From positions 1-27,171 of the forward strand of contig JBFMBE010000029.1 of NCBI GenBank assembly GCA_040755275.1: a stretch of DNA of 27,171 nt. Direction: 5' to 3'. Shown here one piece after another: positions 8,666-15,876 of this stretch. A program made the position numbers and the translations under genes. The stretch is from Desulfatirhabdium sp040755275 (lineage in GTDB: Bacteria > Desulfobacterota > Desulfobacteria > Desulfobacterales > Desulfatirhabdiaceae). The notes beneath the pieces were generated by a model, which was given only the letters and a program-made list of their open reading frames with translations, had not been told where the DNA came from and did not search any database. Every line of letters begins with the position of its first letter. The stretch's first letter is position 1.

Positions 8666-8715
8666 AACCGCTTCAACGACACTCATGCATCGGAGCACCG
8701 CGGAAGCGGGTTTCA
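8663..8715. terminator. Possible bidirectional hairpin between convergent queC and DUF255 gene
   Basis: TGAAACCGCTTC (8663-8674) is complementary to GAAGCGGGTTTCA (8703-8715) with one bulged base. The arms contain the stop codons of both convergent genes. No strong U-tract is present on either side, so termination is uncertain. Confidence 0.35.
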
Positions 8716-10521
8716 TTCCCGGCCGAACGCATGGGAGATTCCCTCCAGGGCATACAGGAGCGAAAGCGGATACCGACGCATCAATCCTGCGAGCGATTCC
8801 GAAAGGGTTTCGGCCTTCTTCTTCCACAGCGGGTTCCGGGTAAATGCATGGAGTGCGGCATAATTGTTCAGCATGACCGACTGTGGCGACGCAACGGCCC
8901 CATCTTCCATATGAAGCGGCCGCACGGGCAACTCCCGGATATCTCTGGAAACCGTATGAAACAATCCGATTCTGTCCTCGAAAAAAAGATCTTCCATCAT
9001 TTCGGTGGCTTTCAGCGCTGCTGCCAAATGATCCGAAGAGCCGGTTGCCCGATACAGAGCCAGCAGCGCACCGATCCAATGGGCATAGTCGTTTCCCATC
9101 GCCGGAACATCCCGATCTCCATGAAACCACCGATGGCAGGCCGCCCCATCGACAAGGTGACGGGAAAGCCACTCGGCAGCCGAAACCGCATGTTCCGCAT
9201 AGCTCGAATCGTTCAGGACGACGGCGGCGTTGGCAAGGGCTTGAATCATCATTCCATTGCCGTCGAGCAGGATTTTTTCGTCCCGAAGCGGACGCCGAAG
9301 GGATGACCGGCGTTCCAGAAGGCGCTTTCGAACCGACTCCCATTCCCGATGCAAGTCTTCTTCCGGTTGGCTCAGGGCAGCCGCCCACTGTTCGAGTGGC
9401 CTTCTCCAATATAGGATGTTGGTTCCCGTCGGTCTTCCCGTAGCTTCATCGAAAAAATTGCCTTCCGGACGAACGTCGAGAATGGCGGCCCACTGTTGGG
9501 CATCCTTTTCCAAAACCTCCTGAAATGATGCAAACGACCAGGTATAGAACCGCCCTTCCTCTCCTTCGCTGTCGGCATCCTCGGCACTGTAAAAGGCGCC
9601 TTCCGGGCTTTTCAGGTCCCGAAGAACATAGGCGAGAATCTCCCGTGCGGTTCGTTCAAACAACGCATCACCGGTTTTCTCATAGGCATGGAGATAGGCC
9701 GTTGCCATCAGGGCTTGATCGGTCAACATCTTTTCGAAATGGGGTACCAGCCATTTCCGGTCAGTCGAATAACGATGGAATCCAAATCCCACATGATCCC
9801 AGATCCCCCCATGACGCATGGCGGTCAGCGTTTTCCGTACGATGGGAAGCAGGTCGTTTCGCCCATCGGATTGATGCAACAAGAAGGTGATGCGATAGGG
9901 ATTCGGAAATTTCGGAGCAGGCTCAAACCCGCCATATACGGGGTCGAAGCGCTGCACCAGTTGATCGACGGCACGATCCGCAATTTCCGGTGCGTATGAC
10001 TCCGGCAGCGGAACGGCGAATAGAGACTCGATATGGGTTTTCATGGTTTGAGCAGCTTTGATGAGCCGCTGACGATCCGACCGCCACAAGGTCTGGATCT
10101 GTTTGGTCAGATCGACAATGCCCAGGCGGCCGAATCGGGAGGTTTTCGGGATGTAGGTGGCTGCGAAGAACGGCAGCCGTTCATGGGTCATAAAAATGGA
10201 AAGCGGCCAGCCGCCGCTTCCCGAGATCAGTTGGCAGGCCGCCATGTACAAGGCATCGATATCCGGGCGCTCTTCCCGATCGACCTTCACACAGACGAAG
10301 GCCTCATTCAAGACATCTGCAATCTCCGGATCTTCGAAGGATTCGTGGGCCATGACATGGCACCAGTGACATGTGGCATATCCGATCGACAGAAACAGAG
10401 GCTTGTCCAATTCCCGTGCGGCCAGAAAGGCTTCTTCCCCCCAGGGATACCAATGAACGGGATTGGAAGCGTGTTGCAACAAATAGGGGCTGTGGCTTTT
10501 GCCCAAACGGTTCGTATTCAT
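8713..10521 (-). CDS. DUF255 / YyaL-SPATA20-like thioredoxin-domain protein
   Basis: 602-residue protein. The N-terminal thioredoxin-like domain (about 1-160) has the family motifs NRLGKSHSPYLLQHA, PVHWYPWGEEAF and active-site CHWC (Cys51, Cys54), followed by VDREERPDID and GGWPLSIFMT. The remainder is an (alpha/alpha)6-barrel-like region (GFHRYSTDRKWLVPHFEKML, YSAEDADSEGEEGRFYTW), as in sugar-epimerase-like folds. The family's reaction is not established; a thiol redox role is inferred from the CxxC. Many homologues run to about 650-700 residues, so the C-terminus here is short. AGGAGG lies upstream of the ATG. Repeat copy C begins 21 bp upstream of the start codon, so transcription must start in or cross the repeat. 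Confidence 0.9.
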   Translation of the reverse strand: MNTNRLGKSHSPYLLQHASNPVHWYPWGEEAFLAARELDKPLFLSIGYATCHWCHVMAHESFEDPEIADVLNEAFVCVKVDREERPDIDALYMAACQLISGSGGWPLSIFMTHERLPFFAATYIPKTSRFGRLGIVDLTKQIQTLWRSDRQRLIKAAQTMKTHIESLFAVPLPESYAPEIADRAVDQLVQRFDPVYGGFEPAPKFPNPYRITFLLHQSDGRNDLLPIVRKTLTAMRHGGIWDHVGFGFHRYSTDRKWLVPHFEKMLTDQALMATAYLHAYEKTGDALFERTAREILAYVLRDLKSPEGAFYSAEDADSEGEEGRFYTWSFASFQEVLEKDAQQWAAILDVRPEGNFFDEATGRPTGTNILYWRRPLEQWAAALSQPEEDLHREWESVRKRLLERRSSLRRPLRDEKILLDGNGMMIQALANAAVVLNDSSYAEHAVSAAEWLSRHLVDGAACHRWFHGDRDVPAMGNDYAHWIGALLALYRATGSSDHLAAALKATEMMEDLFFEDRIGLFHTVSRDIRELPVRPLHMEDGAVASPQSVMLNNYAALHAFTRNPLWKKKAETLSESLAGLMRRYPLSLLYALEGISHAFGRE

Positions 10522-10541
10522 AAGGAGTCCTCCTATGTTGA

Positions 10542-10848
10542 ATGGCCCCGCAAAAAGTCGCTAACCACCGATTTTTCTTAAAAGCCGGGCCTCCAGCAGG
10601 AGGGCGGGTGGTGTTTTGCGAAGCAGCGGAAACTGTTTGAAGCAGCCGGAGATCGTTGGATCGGGCGGACGCATATCATTTGTTTTGGTATGCAAAACAA
10701 GATATTGGAAATCAGCAAACCATTCTTCGCATTTTGGCCATCCGCCCGATCCTACGAGCTCGGGCTGCTGAGTTTTTCCGCTGCTGAGCAAAATTCACCC
10801 GCCTTCCTGCGGGTCAATCCATGGGCCTGACTTTTTGCGAGGCCATCA
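10542..10848 (+). repeat. Long modular hairpin repeat, copy C (subfamily II, complete)
   Basis: About 307 bp and closely matches copy B in both stems. Terminal arms ATGGCCCCGCAAAAAGTCG and CTGACTTTTTGCGAGGCCAT are inverted. CAGCAGGAGGGCGGGTGG pairs with CACCCGCCTTCCTGCGGG. The inner stem AGCAGCCGGAGATCGTTGGA pairs with the arm containing CTACGAGCTCGGGCTGCT. The 71-nt loop differs strongly from copy B but keeps TTTTGGCCA at its 3' end. It sits between the start of the DUF255 gene (21 bp) and the nitroreductase gene. Confidence 0.9.
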
Positions 10849-11171
10849 CGTTAGCATGGTACAGAAAGGCGACGAGCGCTTTTCCGTATCGACATCTATG
10901 CACATACAGTAGGATCAAATTTCCGAAAATAAAGCGAACCGCTAAGGAATATATCGGCCGGGGACTTATCGGTCGGACTTGCAATCGTCCGTTGGCTGCT
11001 TTATGGTGAGAGAAACTCTAGAAGTCGGAAGAAAAGCGGTTGACTTCCATCGGCATGGATGAATGTGGTCAATCCGCAGCCATGAACGATGATCTGAAAT
11101 GCCGCGATGGATCGACCGTCATGGTACCACATGCTGCCCGATCTCAAATTCGCAAACGTAACGCAACGTGA
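10849..11171. other. Intergenic stretch without a recognisable gene
   Basis: About 320 bp between repeat copy C and the nitroreductase leader hairpins. It holds only short open frames (at most about 60 codons) with no ribosome-binding site, and no tRNA cloverleaf was seen. An A/T-rich patch (about 10915-10955) and a TTGACT at about 11039 could belong to a promoter, but no convincing -10 partner stands out. Confidence 0.5.
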
Positions 11172-11206
11172 TCGGCATCCTCGATGCCCCACGAGGGTGA
11201 TGCCGA
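11172..11206 (+). promoter_or_regulatory. Mutually exclusive leader hairpins before nitroreductase gene
   Basis: GGCATC (11174-11179) can pair either with GATGCC at 11183-11188 (3-nt loop CTC) or, as TCGGCATC plus CTCG, with CGAG and GATGCCGA at 11192-11206. The two structures share the left arm and cannot form together. The element ends 1 nt before the AAGGAGGG ribosome-binding site, so it could affect translation. Regulation is inferred, not shown. Confidence 0.4.
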
Positions 11207-11215
11207 GAAGGAGGG

Positions 11216-11866
11216 ATGATGGACTTTCAGGAAATTGTCATGCAACGTCGGGCCATCAATTTCTTCGATCCGAACCGTGGAGTCGACGCCGATCTCATCC
11301 GCCGGATGATCGAGCTGGCATCCAGGGTTCCATCCAGTTTCAACCTTCAACCTTGGAATGTCATCCTGGTAACGGATCCGGAAGAGAAACGGATTCTTCG
11401 AAAACTTGCATGGGATCAACCGAAAGCGAGCGAAGCACCGGTGGTGATGATCGTTCTGGCCGATCGGGATGGATGGCAGGCCGGCCACCCGACGGCTGAA
11501 CGCAATTTCCAGGAAATGGTGAATGCCGGATCGATGAAACCCGAACAAAAGGATTGGTTCCATTCGGCATGTACATCCCTGTACGGGAAAACATTTGAGC
11601 AACAGCAGGCGTTCGCCAACAAGAACGCCGGTTTCTTCGCGATGGCCCTCATGTTTGCCGCCAAACACCTCGGCATCGATACCCATCCGATGGACGGCTT
11701 CGATATCGAAGGCGTACGAAAAGCCTTCGCGATCCCGGAGCGATTCTGGATTCCGCTGTTGTTGGCTGTTGGTTACCCCAAACCCGATTTCAAACCCCTG
11801 CCACCCAAGTGGCGGAAATCGTATGAGGATATCGTGGTGCGATTTGCCGCACCATCGCTGCCATAA
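11216..11866 (+). CDS. Nitroreductase-family FMN-dependent oxidoreductase
   Basis: 216 residues (215 if the second ATG at 11219 is used, which gives better spacing to AAGGAGGG). The N-terminal FMN-binding signature is MQRRAINFFDP, followed by IELASRVPSSFNLQPW, which matches the phosphate/ring-binding segment of the family. PSSFNLQPWNVILV corresponds to the common P-S-x-x-N-x-Q-P-W motif. FAMALMFAAKHLGIDTHPMDGFD is the usual central helix and dimer segment, and the protein ends in a conserved PLLLAVGYP strand. It probably reduces quinone-, nitro- or enone-type substrates with NAD(P)H; the physiological substrate is unknown. Glutaredoxin follows 30 bp after the stop, suggesting one redox operon. 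Confidence 0.9.
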   Translation: MMDFQEIVMQRRAINFFDPNRGVDADLIRRMIELASRVPSSFNLQPWNVILVTDPEEKRILRKLAWDQPKASEAPVVMIVLADRDGWQAGHPTAERNFQEMVNAGSMKPEQKDWFHSACTSLYGKTFEQQQAFANKNAGFFAMALMFAAKHLGIDTHPMDGFDIEGVRKAFAIPERFWIPLLLAVGYPKPDFKPLPPKWRKSYEDIVVRFAAPSLP

Positions 11867-11896
11867 CATCGACCTTCTATTGGAAAGGATTCCCCC

Positions 11897-12148
11897 ATGG
11901 TTCCACCCGTCAAACTATACACCTTGAGCACCTGTTCCCATTGTAAATCCACCAAGAAGCTTCTTGCGGACTGCACCGTACAGTACGATTTCGTAGATGT
12001 CGATCTACTGCAGGGAGATGAGCGGGCCGCCATTCTGGAGGATGTCAAGAAGTTCAACCCCAAATGCTCCTTTCCGACCATCATCATCGGAGACAAGGTA
12101 ATCGTCGGTTACAAGGAAAAGGAAATCAAGGAGGCGCTGGGACTCTGA
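11897..12148 (+). CDS. Glutaredoxin-family protein
   Basis: 83-residue single-domain thiol-disulfide protein of the thioredoxin fold. The active site is CSHC (Cys13, Cys16), the cis-proline loop FPTIII places Pro60, and the C-terminal VGYKEKEIKEAL helix is typical of small Grx/NrdH-like proteins. The fold is complete. AAAGGA lies upstream of the ATG. Its stop codon overlaps the ATG of the FTR catalytic-subunit gene (TGATG), so the two are translationally coupled, and the FTR-like protein is its probable electron donor (inference from coupling). Confidence 0.93.
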   Translation: MVPPVKLYTLSTCSHCKSTKKLLADCTVQYDFVDVDLLQGDERAAILEDVKKFNPKCSFPTIIIGDKVIVGYKEKEIKEALGL

Positions 12149-12480
12149 TGGATGTGGCGCAACTCTACGAAATGCTGAAAAAGGCACAGGAACCGAAGGG
12201 ATATTATTTCCCGCCGGACAGGCAGTGGGTGAATGGACTACTGGAAGGGCTTCTCCAGAACAAGGAGCGCTACGGGTATATGGTCTGCCCTTGCAGGCTG
12301 GCTTCCGGAGACAGGGAAAAGGACAAGGACATCATCTGCCCCTGCGCTTACAGGGCGGAAGATGTAGCCGAATACGGAAGCTGTTACTGCAATCTGTATG
12401 TGTCGAAGCAATGGTTGGAAGGCTCCATTCAGAAGCAATATGTTCCCGAACGGCGCCCTCCCGAAAAAATCTTTGCGTAG
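12148..12480 (+). CDS. Ferredoxin-thioredoxin reductase catalytic subunit (FtrB-like)
   Basis: 110-residue protein holding all six cysteines of the FTR catalytic chain in the right pattern: CPCR (Cys47, Cys49), CPC (Cys64, Cys66) and CYC (Cys79, Cys81). In characterised FTRs four of these bind a [4Fe-4S] cluster and two form the redox disulfide that reduces thioredoxin. No variable (alpha) subunit or ferredoxin gene is adjacent, as is common for the standalone FTR-like proteins of anaerobes. The ATG at 12148 overlaps the glutaredoxin stop, which marks the start; an upstream extension would run in another frame of the glutaredoxin gene. Electrons probably pass from reduced ferredoxin to the coupled glutaredoxin (inference). 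Confidence 0.92.
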   Translation: MDVAQLYEMLKKAQEPKGYYFPPDRQWVNGLLEGLLQNKERYGYMVCPCRLASGDREKDKDIICPCAYRAEDVAEYGSCYCNLYVSKQWLEGSIQKQYVPERRPPEKIFA

Positions 12481-12550
12481 TCTCCTCCGCGACAGGGTCC
12501 CTGTTCATTTTCCCGGGTACACGGGCGACCTTCCCTTTCTACCGGCCCTG

Positions 12551-12655
12551 CATCAGACGGGCCGGTTGGGGAAGCCTTTTGAGACTGCTGCGAAAAAGGT
12601 TCTCCAGTCACCCCGCGACTCGACAGAAAGGCCCTGACTTTTTGCGGGGCCATCA
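12551..12655 (+). repeat. Short hairpin repeat, copy D (subfamily I, left arm degenerate)
   Basis: Contains TTGGGGAAGCCTTTTGAG, CTGCTGCGAAAAAGG and TCCAGTCACCCCGCGACTCG, then the family end CTGACTTTTTGCGGGGCCAT. The inner stem and loop of the long form are absent, and the junction lies at GCGAAAA. The left terminal arm is not recognisable beyond about 12551. It lies between the convergent ends of the FTR-like gene and the peroxiredoxin gene. The rest of 12481-12776 shows no gene. Confidence 0.75.
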
Positions 12656-12776
12656 GGTTTCGAGGCTACCCAATCCGTAAACGATAGAGCAAATCCCGTT
12701 CTTCCGCCGTATCGAAAACAACCTGTCGGTCTTTCGGGCAGACCCACAAACCGGAAGACCGGCTCATGACCACGCG

Positions 12777-13406
12777 TTACGGCTTTTTCACAGAACCAGT
12801 TCCCGATGCGTGCATCTGGCGCAATGCGGTCAGGATATCCTGCAGTTCCGGTCTTCGATTGATGTCGGAGACCTGAAAATACCGGATGACCCCTGCCTTG
12901 TCGATCATGATGATGGCCCTTTCGGCAACCCCGTCCGACCGGAGAATGCCGAAGCTTGCAGCCACCTGACCATGCGGCCAGAAATCCGAAAGCACCGGAA
13001 ACCACAAGTCGCCCATTTGCCGAGTCCAGGCATACAGCGTCGGTCGATTGTCCACGCTGATTCCGAGCAGGATCGCATCGTTTTCTTCGAACACCTGCCG
13101 CAGCAAATTGTACCCCGGCCATTGATCCGAACACACAGGCGTCCATGCCGCGGGAACGAATGACAGTACCACGTGCTTCTTCCCCTTGTACTGACTCAGT
13201 CGAATGGTTTCCCCGCTGACGGCCTGCAGGGCAAAATCCGGAGCCGGATCACCGACCTTGAGCGTCGGCGAGCTGTCGGTCGGTTTGAGGTTTCCCGGTT
13301 GGAATATGGTGTCCTTGAACGCTTCGGATGCCGCCCAGCATACGGGCTGAACCAGAAACCAGCAACCGACGGCAACACCCCACAACACCTTCCACGATAG
13401 CTTCAT
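12777..13406 (-). CDS. Exported peroxiredoxin (AhpC/TSA-Redoxin family)
   Basis: 209 residues. An N-terminal signal segment (hydrophobic VLWGVAVGCWFLV, probable cleavage after VCWA near residue 25) predicts periplasmic location. The redoxin domain starts at VGDPAPDFALQAV (51-63). The peroxidatic motif is PAAWTPVC with Cys92 (pattern P-x3-T-x2-C), followed by SDQWPGYN. It probably reduces hydroperoxides in the envelope using a thiol donor. The ATG at 13406 was chosen because the signal peptide starts there and AGGAGG lies 9 nt upstream; the open frame extends further upstream without support. It is last in the radical SAM / TlpA / Prx gene set, about 43 bp after the TlpA-like gene, whose CPHC protein could be its reductant (inference). 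Confidence 0.88.
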   Translation of the reverse strand: MKLSWKVLWGVAVGCWFLVQPVCWAASEAFKDTIFQPGNLKPTDSSPTLKVGDPAPDFALQAVSGETIRLSQYKGKKHVVLSFVPAAWTPVCSDQWPGYNLLRQVFEENDAILLGISVDNRPTLYAWTRQMGDLWFPVLSDFWPHGQVAASFGILRSDGVAERAIIMIDKAGVIRYFQVSDINRRPELQDILTALRQMHASGTGSVKKP

Positions 13407-13449
13407 TCTGCACATCCTCCTCTCAACCGAATCGGCGAAACGCCGTTCT

Positions 13450-14031
13450 TCATTGACCGAGCCTGCGGCCGATCGTATCGATGAATTCATCCAGGTTGGG
13501 AATGGCCCCCGATCGGGAATAAACGATTTCGGCTCCCTTCGACGTATGCTGCACGACAAGGAAATGGGGCGTACGTACCTCCCCGATGCGCTTGTGAATG
13601 ACAAACTCCCCATCCGGAAAGAGCGGGAAGGATATGTTGTAGGTTTTCCTGAAGAAATCCACCTCATAAGCCGAATTTCCGATGCCAATCCCCATCAGCC
13701 GAACCGTATCCTTGAGTTTGGGATGATCGTTCAGTTTTCGGAACAGTTCATTGGTACGCGGCGCGTCCTTCTGACAGTGGGGGCAATACATGCTGAAAAC
13801 CTGCACAATGACGAGCGGCACGGGGATTTGCTGAATGGTGAACGTTCCTTTTCCCGTCAATTTCAAATACTGCCGATCTTCGGATCTCTCTGGAACGGCA
13901 AATGCGATATCCGGAAACAAGGAACCGACTGCGGGTCCATCCGCCAGAGCGGCCGGACATTGGACGAGCAACAACGTACAACACAGTACTGCAGCGGGAA
14001 AAAATGCAGCCAACCGGGTGTTGTTTTTCAT
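13450..14031 (-). CDS. Exported TlpA/ResA-like thioredoxin-fold protein
   Basis: 193 residues with a Sec signal peptide (hydrophobic AAFFPAAVLCCTLLLV, probable cleavage after AALA at residue 30). The thioredoxin fold has active-site CPHC (Cys83, Cys86) in VQVFSMYCPHCQKD and the cis-Pro-type region RTPHFLVV near residue 154. It is expected in the periplasm, perhaps membrane-tethered by an uncleaved signal. The role is disulfide reduction or peroxide-linked redox relay. The ATG at 14031 has AGGAGG 8 nt upstream and overlaps the stop of the radical SAM gene as ATGA, giving translational coupling. The peroxiredoxin gene follows 43 bp downstream. Confidence 0.88.
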   Translation of the reverse strand: MKNNTRLAAFFPAAVLCCTLLLVQCPAALADGPAVGSLFPDIAFAVPERSEDRQYLKLTGKGTFTIQQIPVPLVIVQVFSMYCPHCQKDAPRTNELFRKLNDHPKLKDTVRLMGIGIGNSAYEVDFFRKTYNISFPLFPDGEFVIHKRIGEVRTPHFLVVQHTSKGAEIVYSRSGAIPNLDEFIDTIGRRLGQ

Positions 14032-15650
14032 GATCGGACCTCCTTTTTGGCCCATACCCAATGAATTCCGTCTTTCTGACGAATCGGCACCAGATCCTTG
14101 CCTTGAACGGCCGCCTGCAAGACTACCTGTAATTTGGGTGGCGTTGCGTTTCGAACAAAGGGCAGCACCCGTTCGCTCAGGGTCTGAACGGCTGTTTCGA
14201 TCGGCTCTTCGGGCTGAGCACCGATGGCTTCGAGGGCGTCGGCCATCATCAGTTCATAGAGCCATACGGTGCGCTCGAGATTGGTCAACAGCGCACATTC
14301 CTCATCCGTTGCCTCACCGCGTTTCATTCGATCGGAAATTCGGCCCAGTTCCGAATTGAAGGCATTCTCCCATTCCTCCACAATGGCGTTCATCATGTAG
14401 CGATCGGCTTTTTCCGTTTCCACGATCGCCCGATTGGCATGGTAGTCATCCCAGTTGTCGCTCAAAATGCGGATGCCGTAAGCATCCCGTTCCTCACGAA
14501 CCCGGGTACCCGGAAAGGGTGCAAGCAGATGAAATCCAAAGGAGACACCCATTGCCTTCAATTCCTCTCCAAAGGCCAGGGTTTCGGCGATGGTTTCGGG
14601 CGTTTCTCCGGGAAGACCGAGAATGAAGGATCCATGCGCCTGAATGCCCGCCTCGGAGCACATGCGGACGGCTTCCACAATCTGCTTCCGGGTGATGCCC
14701 TTTCGGCAGGTTTTGAGAATGCCCGCATTGGCGGACTCCATCCCAAAACTGACAGCCGTACATCCCGCTTCTTTCATACCCTTCAGGACATTCAAAGAGA
14801 CCGTATCCACCCGGGCGAAGGACGTCCATCGAACATCGAGCCCCCTCTTGCGTATTTCCCCACAGATGGCTGTACAGTGTTTCTCGTTGGCCGTGAACAG
14901 ATCGTCTGCGATGTTGATCTGATGAAAACCGTATCTCGCAACCGTTTCCATTTCGTCGACGACGGATTGGGGAGATCGGTAGCGGACCTTTGCGCCGACC
15001 ATTTTTCGACCCACACAAAAAATGCACTGAAACGGACAGCCTCGAGATGTCGTCAGGGTGATCGGCATATGCAGCATTCGGTATCGATCGAGGGCCAGCA
15101 GATGACGAGCGGGTTGCGGAAGCCGGTTCACGTCGAGAAAACCGTCCTTCGGGCGGGTGCGGACGATCCGTTCGTCATGACGGTACAGGATTCCGGGGAT
15201 GTCGTCCCAGCTCCGGGATGCGCCGGCCGACTGCGCGATACGGACGATGGTGTCTTCTGCTTCGCCCAAAACGACGATATCCAGCTCCGAGCAGTCCTGG
15301 AGGGTTTCTTCTGCGGCAAAGGTGGCGTGCGGTCCGCCGATGACGGTGACGGTTTCCGGCGCGATTGCCTTGACATCCCGAACGACCTGTAAGGCCTTGT
15401 TCACGTTCATGGTAACTGCCGTAACACCGACGATATCGGGAGAGAACCGCTCGATCCAATACCGCAGCCGATCGATACTGTATGGATAGACGACATAATC
15501 GAGAACGACGACGCGATGACCAGCTTCCTCAAGACTTGCCGCCAGATAGGCCAAACCGAGAGGGGGGGACGGGGTTTCCCCGATGGGATACCAGGGATTG
15601 ACCAGAATGACGTTTCCAGGATGACGGGATGGTTTCATGAGATGTACCAT
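14028..15650 (-). CDS. B12-binding-domain radical SAM protein (class B / BchE-like)
   Basis: 540 residues. The N-terminal cobalamin-binding-type Rossmann domain (about 12-145; VNPWYPIGETPSPPLGLAYL, VIGGPHAT, VVLGEAEDT) lacks the DxHxxG base-off motif of classical B12 enzymes, as is usual for this class. The radical SAM core (about 196-420) has SRGCPFQCIFC, with Cys205, Cys209 and Cys212 binding [4Fe-4S], plus GMESAN and LGLPGETPETI segments. A C-terminal helical tail of about 120 residues is unassigned. Substrate is unknown; related proteins methylate or cyclise carbons. The start is uncertain: ATGs at 15650 and 15638 both lack a clear ribosome-binding site. It is first of three coupled genes, and the stop overlaps the TlpA-like start. 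Confidence 0.9.
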   Translation of the reverse strand: MVHLMKPSRHPGNVILVNPWYPIGETPSPPLGLAYLAASLEEAGHRVVVLDYVVYPYSIDRLRYWIERFSPDIVGVTAVTMNVNKALQVVRDVKAIAPETVTVIGGPHATFAAEETLQDCSELDIVVLGEAEDTIVRIAQSAGASRSWDDIPGILYRHDERIVRTRPKDGFLDVNRLPQPARHLLALDRYRMLHMPITLTTSRGCPFQCIFCVGRKMVGAKVRYRSPQSVVDEMETVARYGFHQINIADDLFTANEKHCTAICGEIRKRGLDVRWTSFARVDTVSLNVLKGMKEAGCTAVSFGMESANAGILKTCRKGITRKQIVEAVRMCSEAGIQAHGSFILGLPGETPETIAETLAFGEELKAMGVSFGFHLLAPFPGTRVREERDAYGIRILSDNWDDYHANRAIVETEKADRYMMNAIVEEWENAFNSELGRISDRMKRGEATDEECALLTNLERTVWLYELMMADALEAIGAQPEEPIETAVQTLSERVLPFVRNATPPKLQVVLQAAVQGKDLVPIRQKDGIHWVWAKKEVRS

Positions 15651-15757
15651 AAGCGATGGACCATGGGTCTGTTTTTCGATCCGGAGGTGACGGCACTACT
15701 GTAAACCGATGGCCGTGTTCCGAATTCATCGCAGACTCGATAGTCTATTCAAATACA

Positions 15758-15795
15758 AAGCGGCAGGAACTTCAACGGTGAAATCCCTGCCGCTT
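15758..15795 (-). terminator. Rho-independent terminator of fhs
   Basis: AAGCGGCAGG (15758-15767) and CCTGCCGCTT (15786-15795) form a perfect 10-bp stem with an 18-nt loop. On the minus strand it is followed by TTGTATTTG. It lies 81 bp past the fhs stop and before the radical SAM gene, separating the two minus-strand units. Confidence 0.75.
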
Positions 15796-15876
15796 GAAAC
15801 GGGTTGAAGAAATCAGATGGAGCATTCGGCATCCGGGGTATCTGGGCTTGCAGAGCCCCCGGATGCACTGAGCCGA

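Noticed and set aside
7627..9306. Long plus-strand open frame crossing queE, queC and the DUF255 gene
   Set aside because: It crosses three convincing genes in another frame and has no domain signal.
10849..11171. tRNA or small RNA gene
   Set aside because: No cloverleaf, TPsiC-like arm or terminator could be identified by eye.
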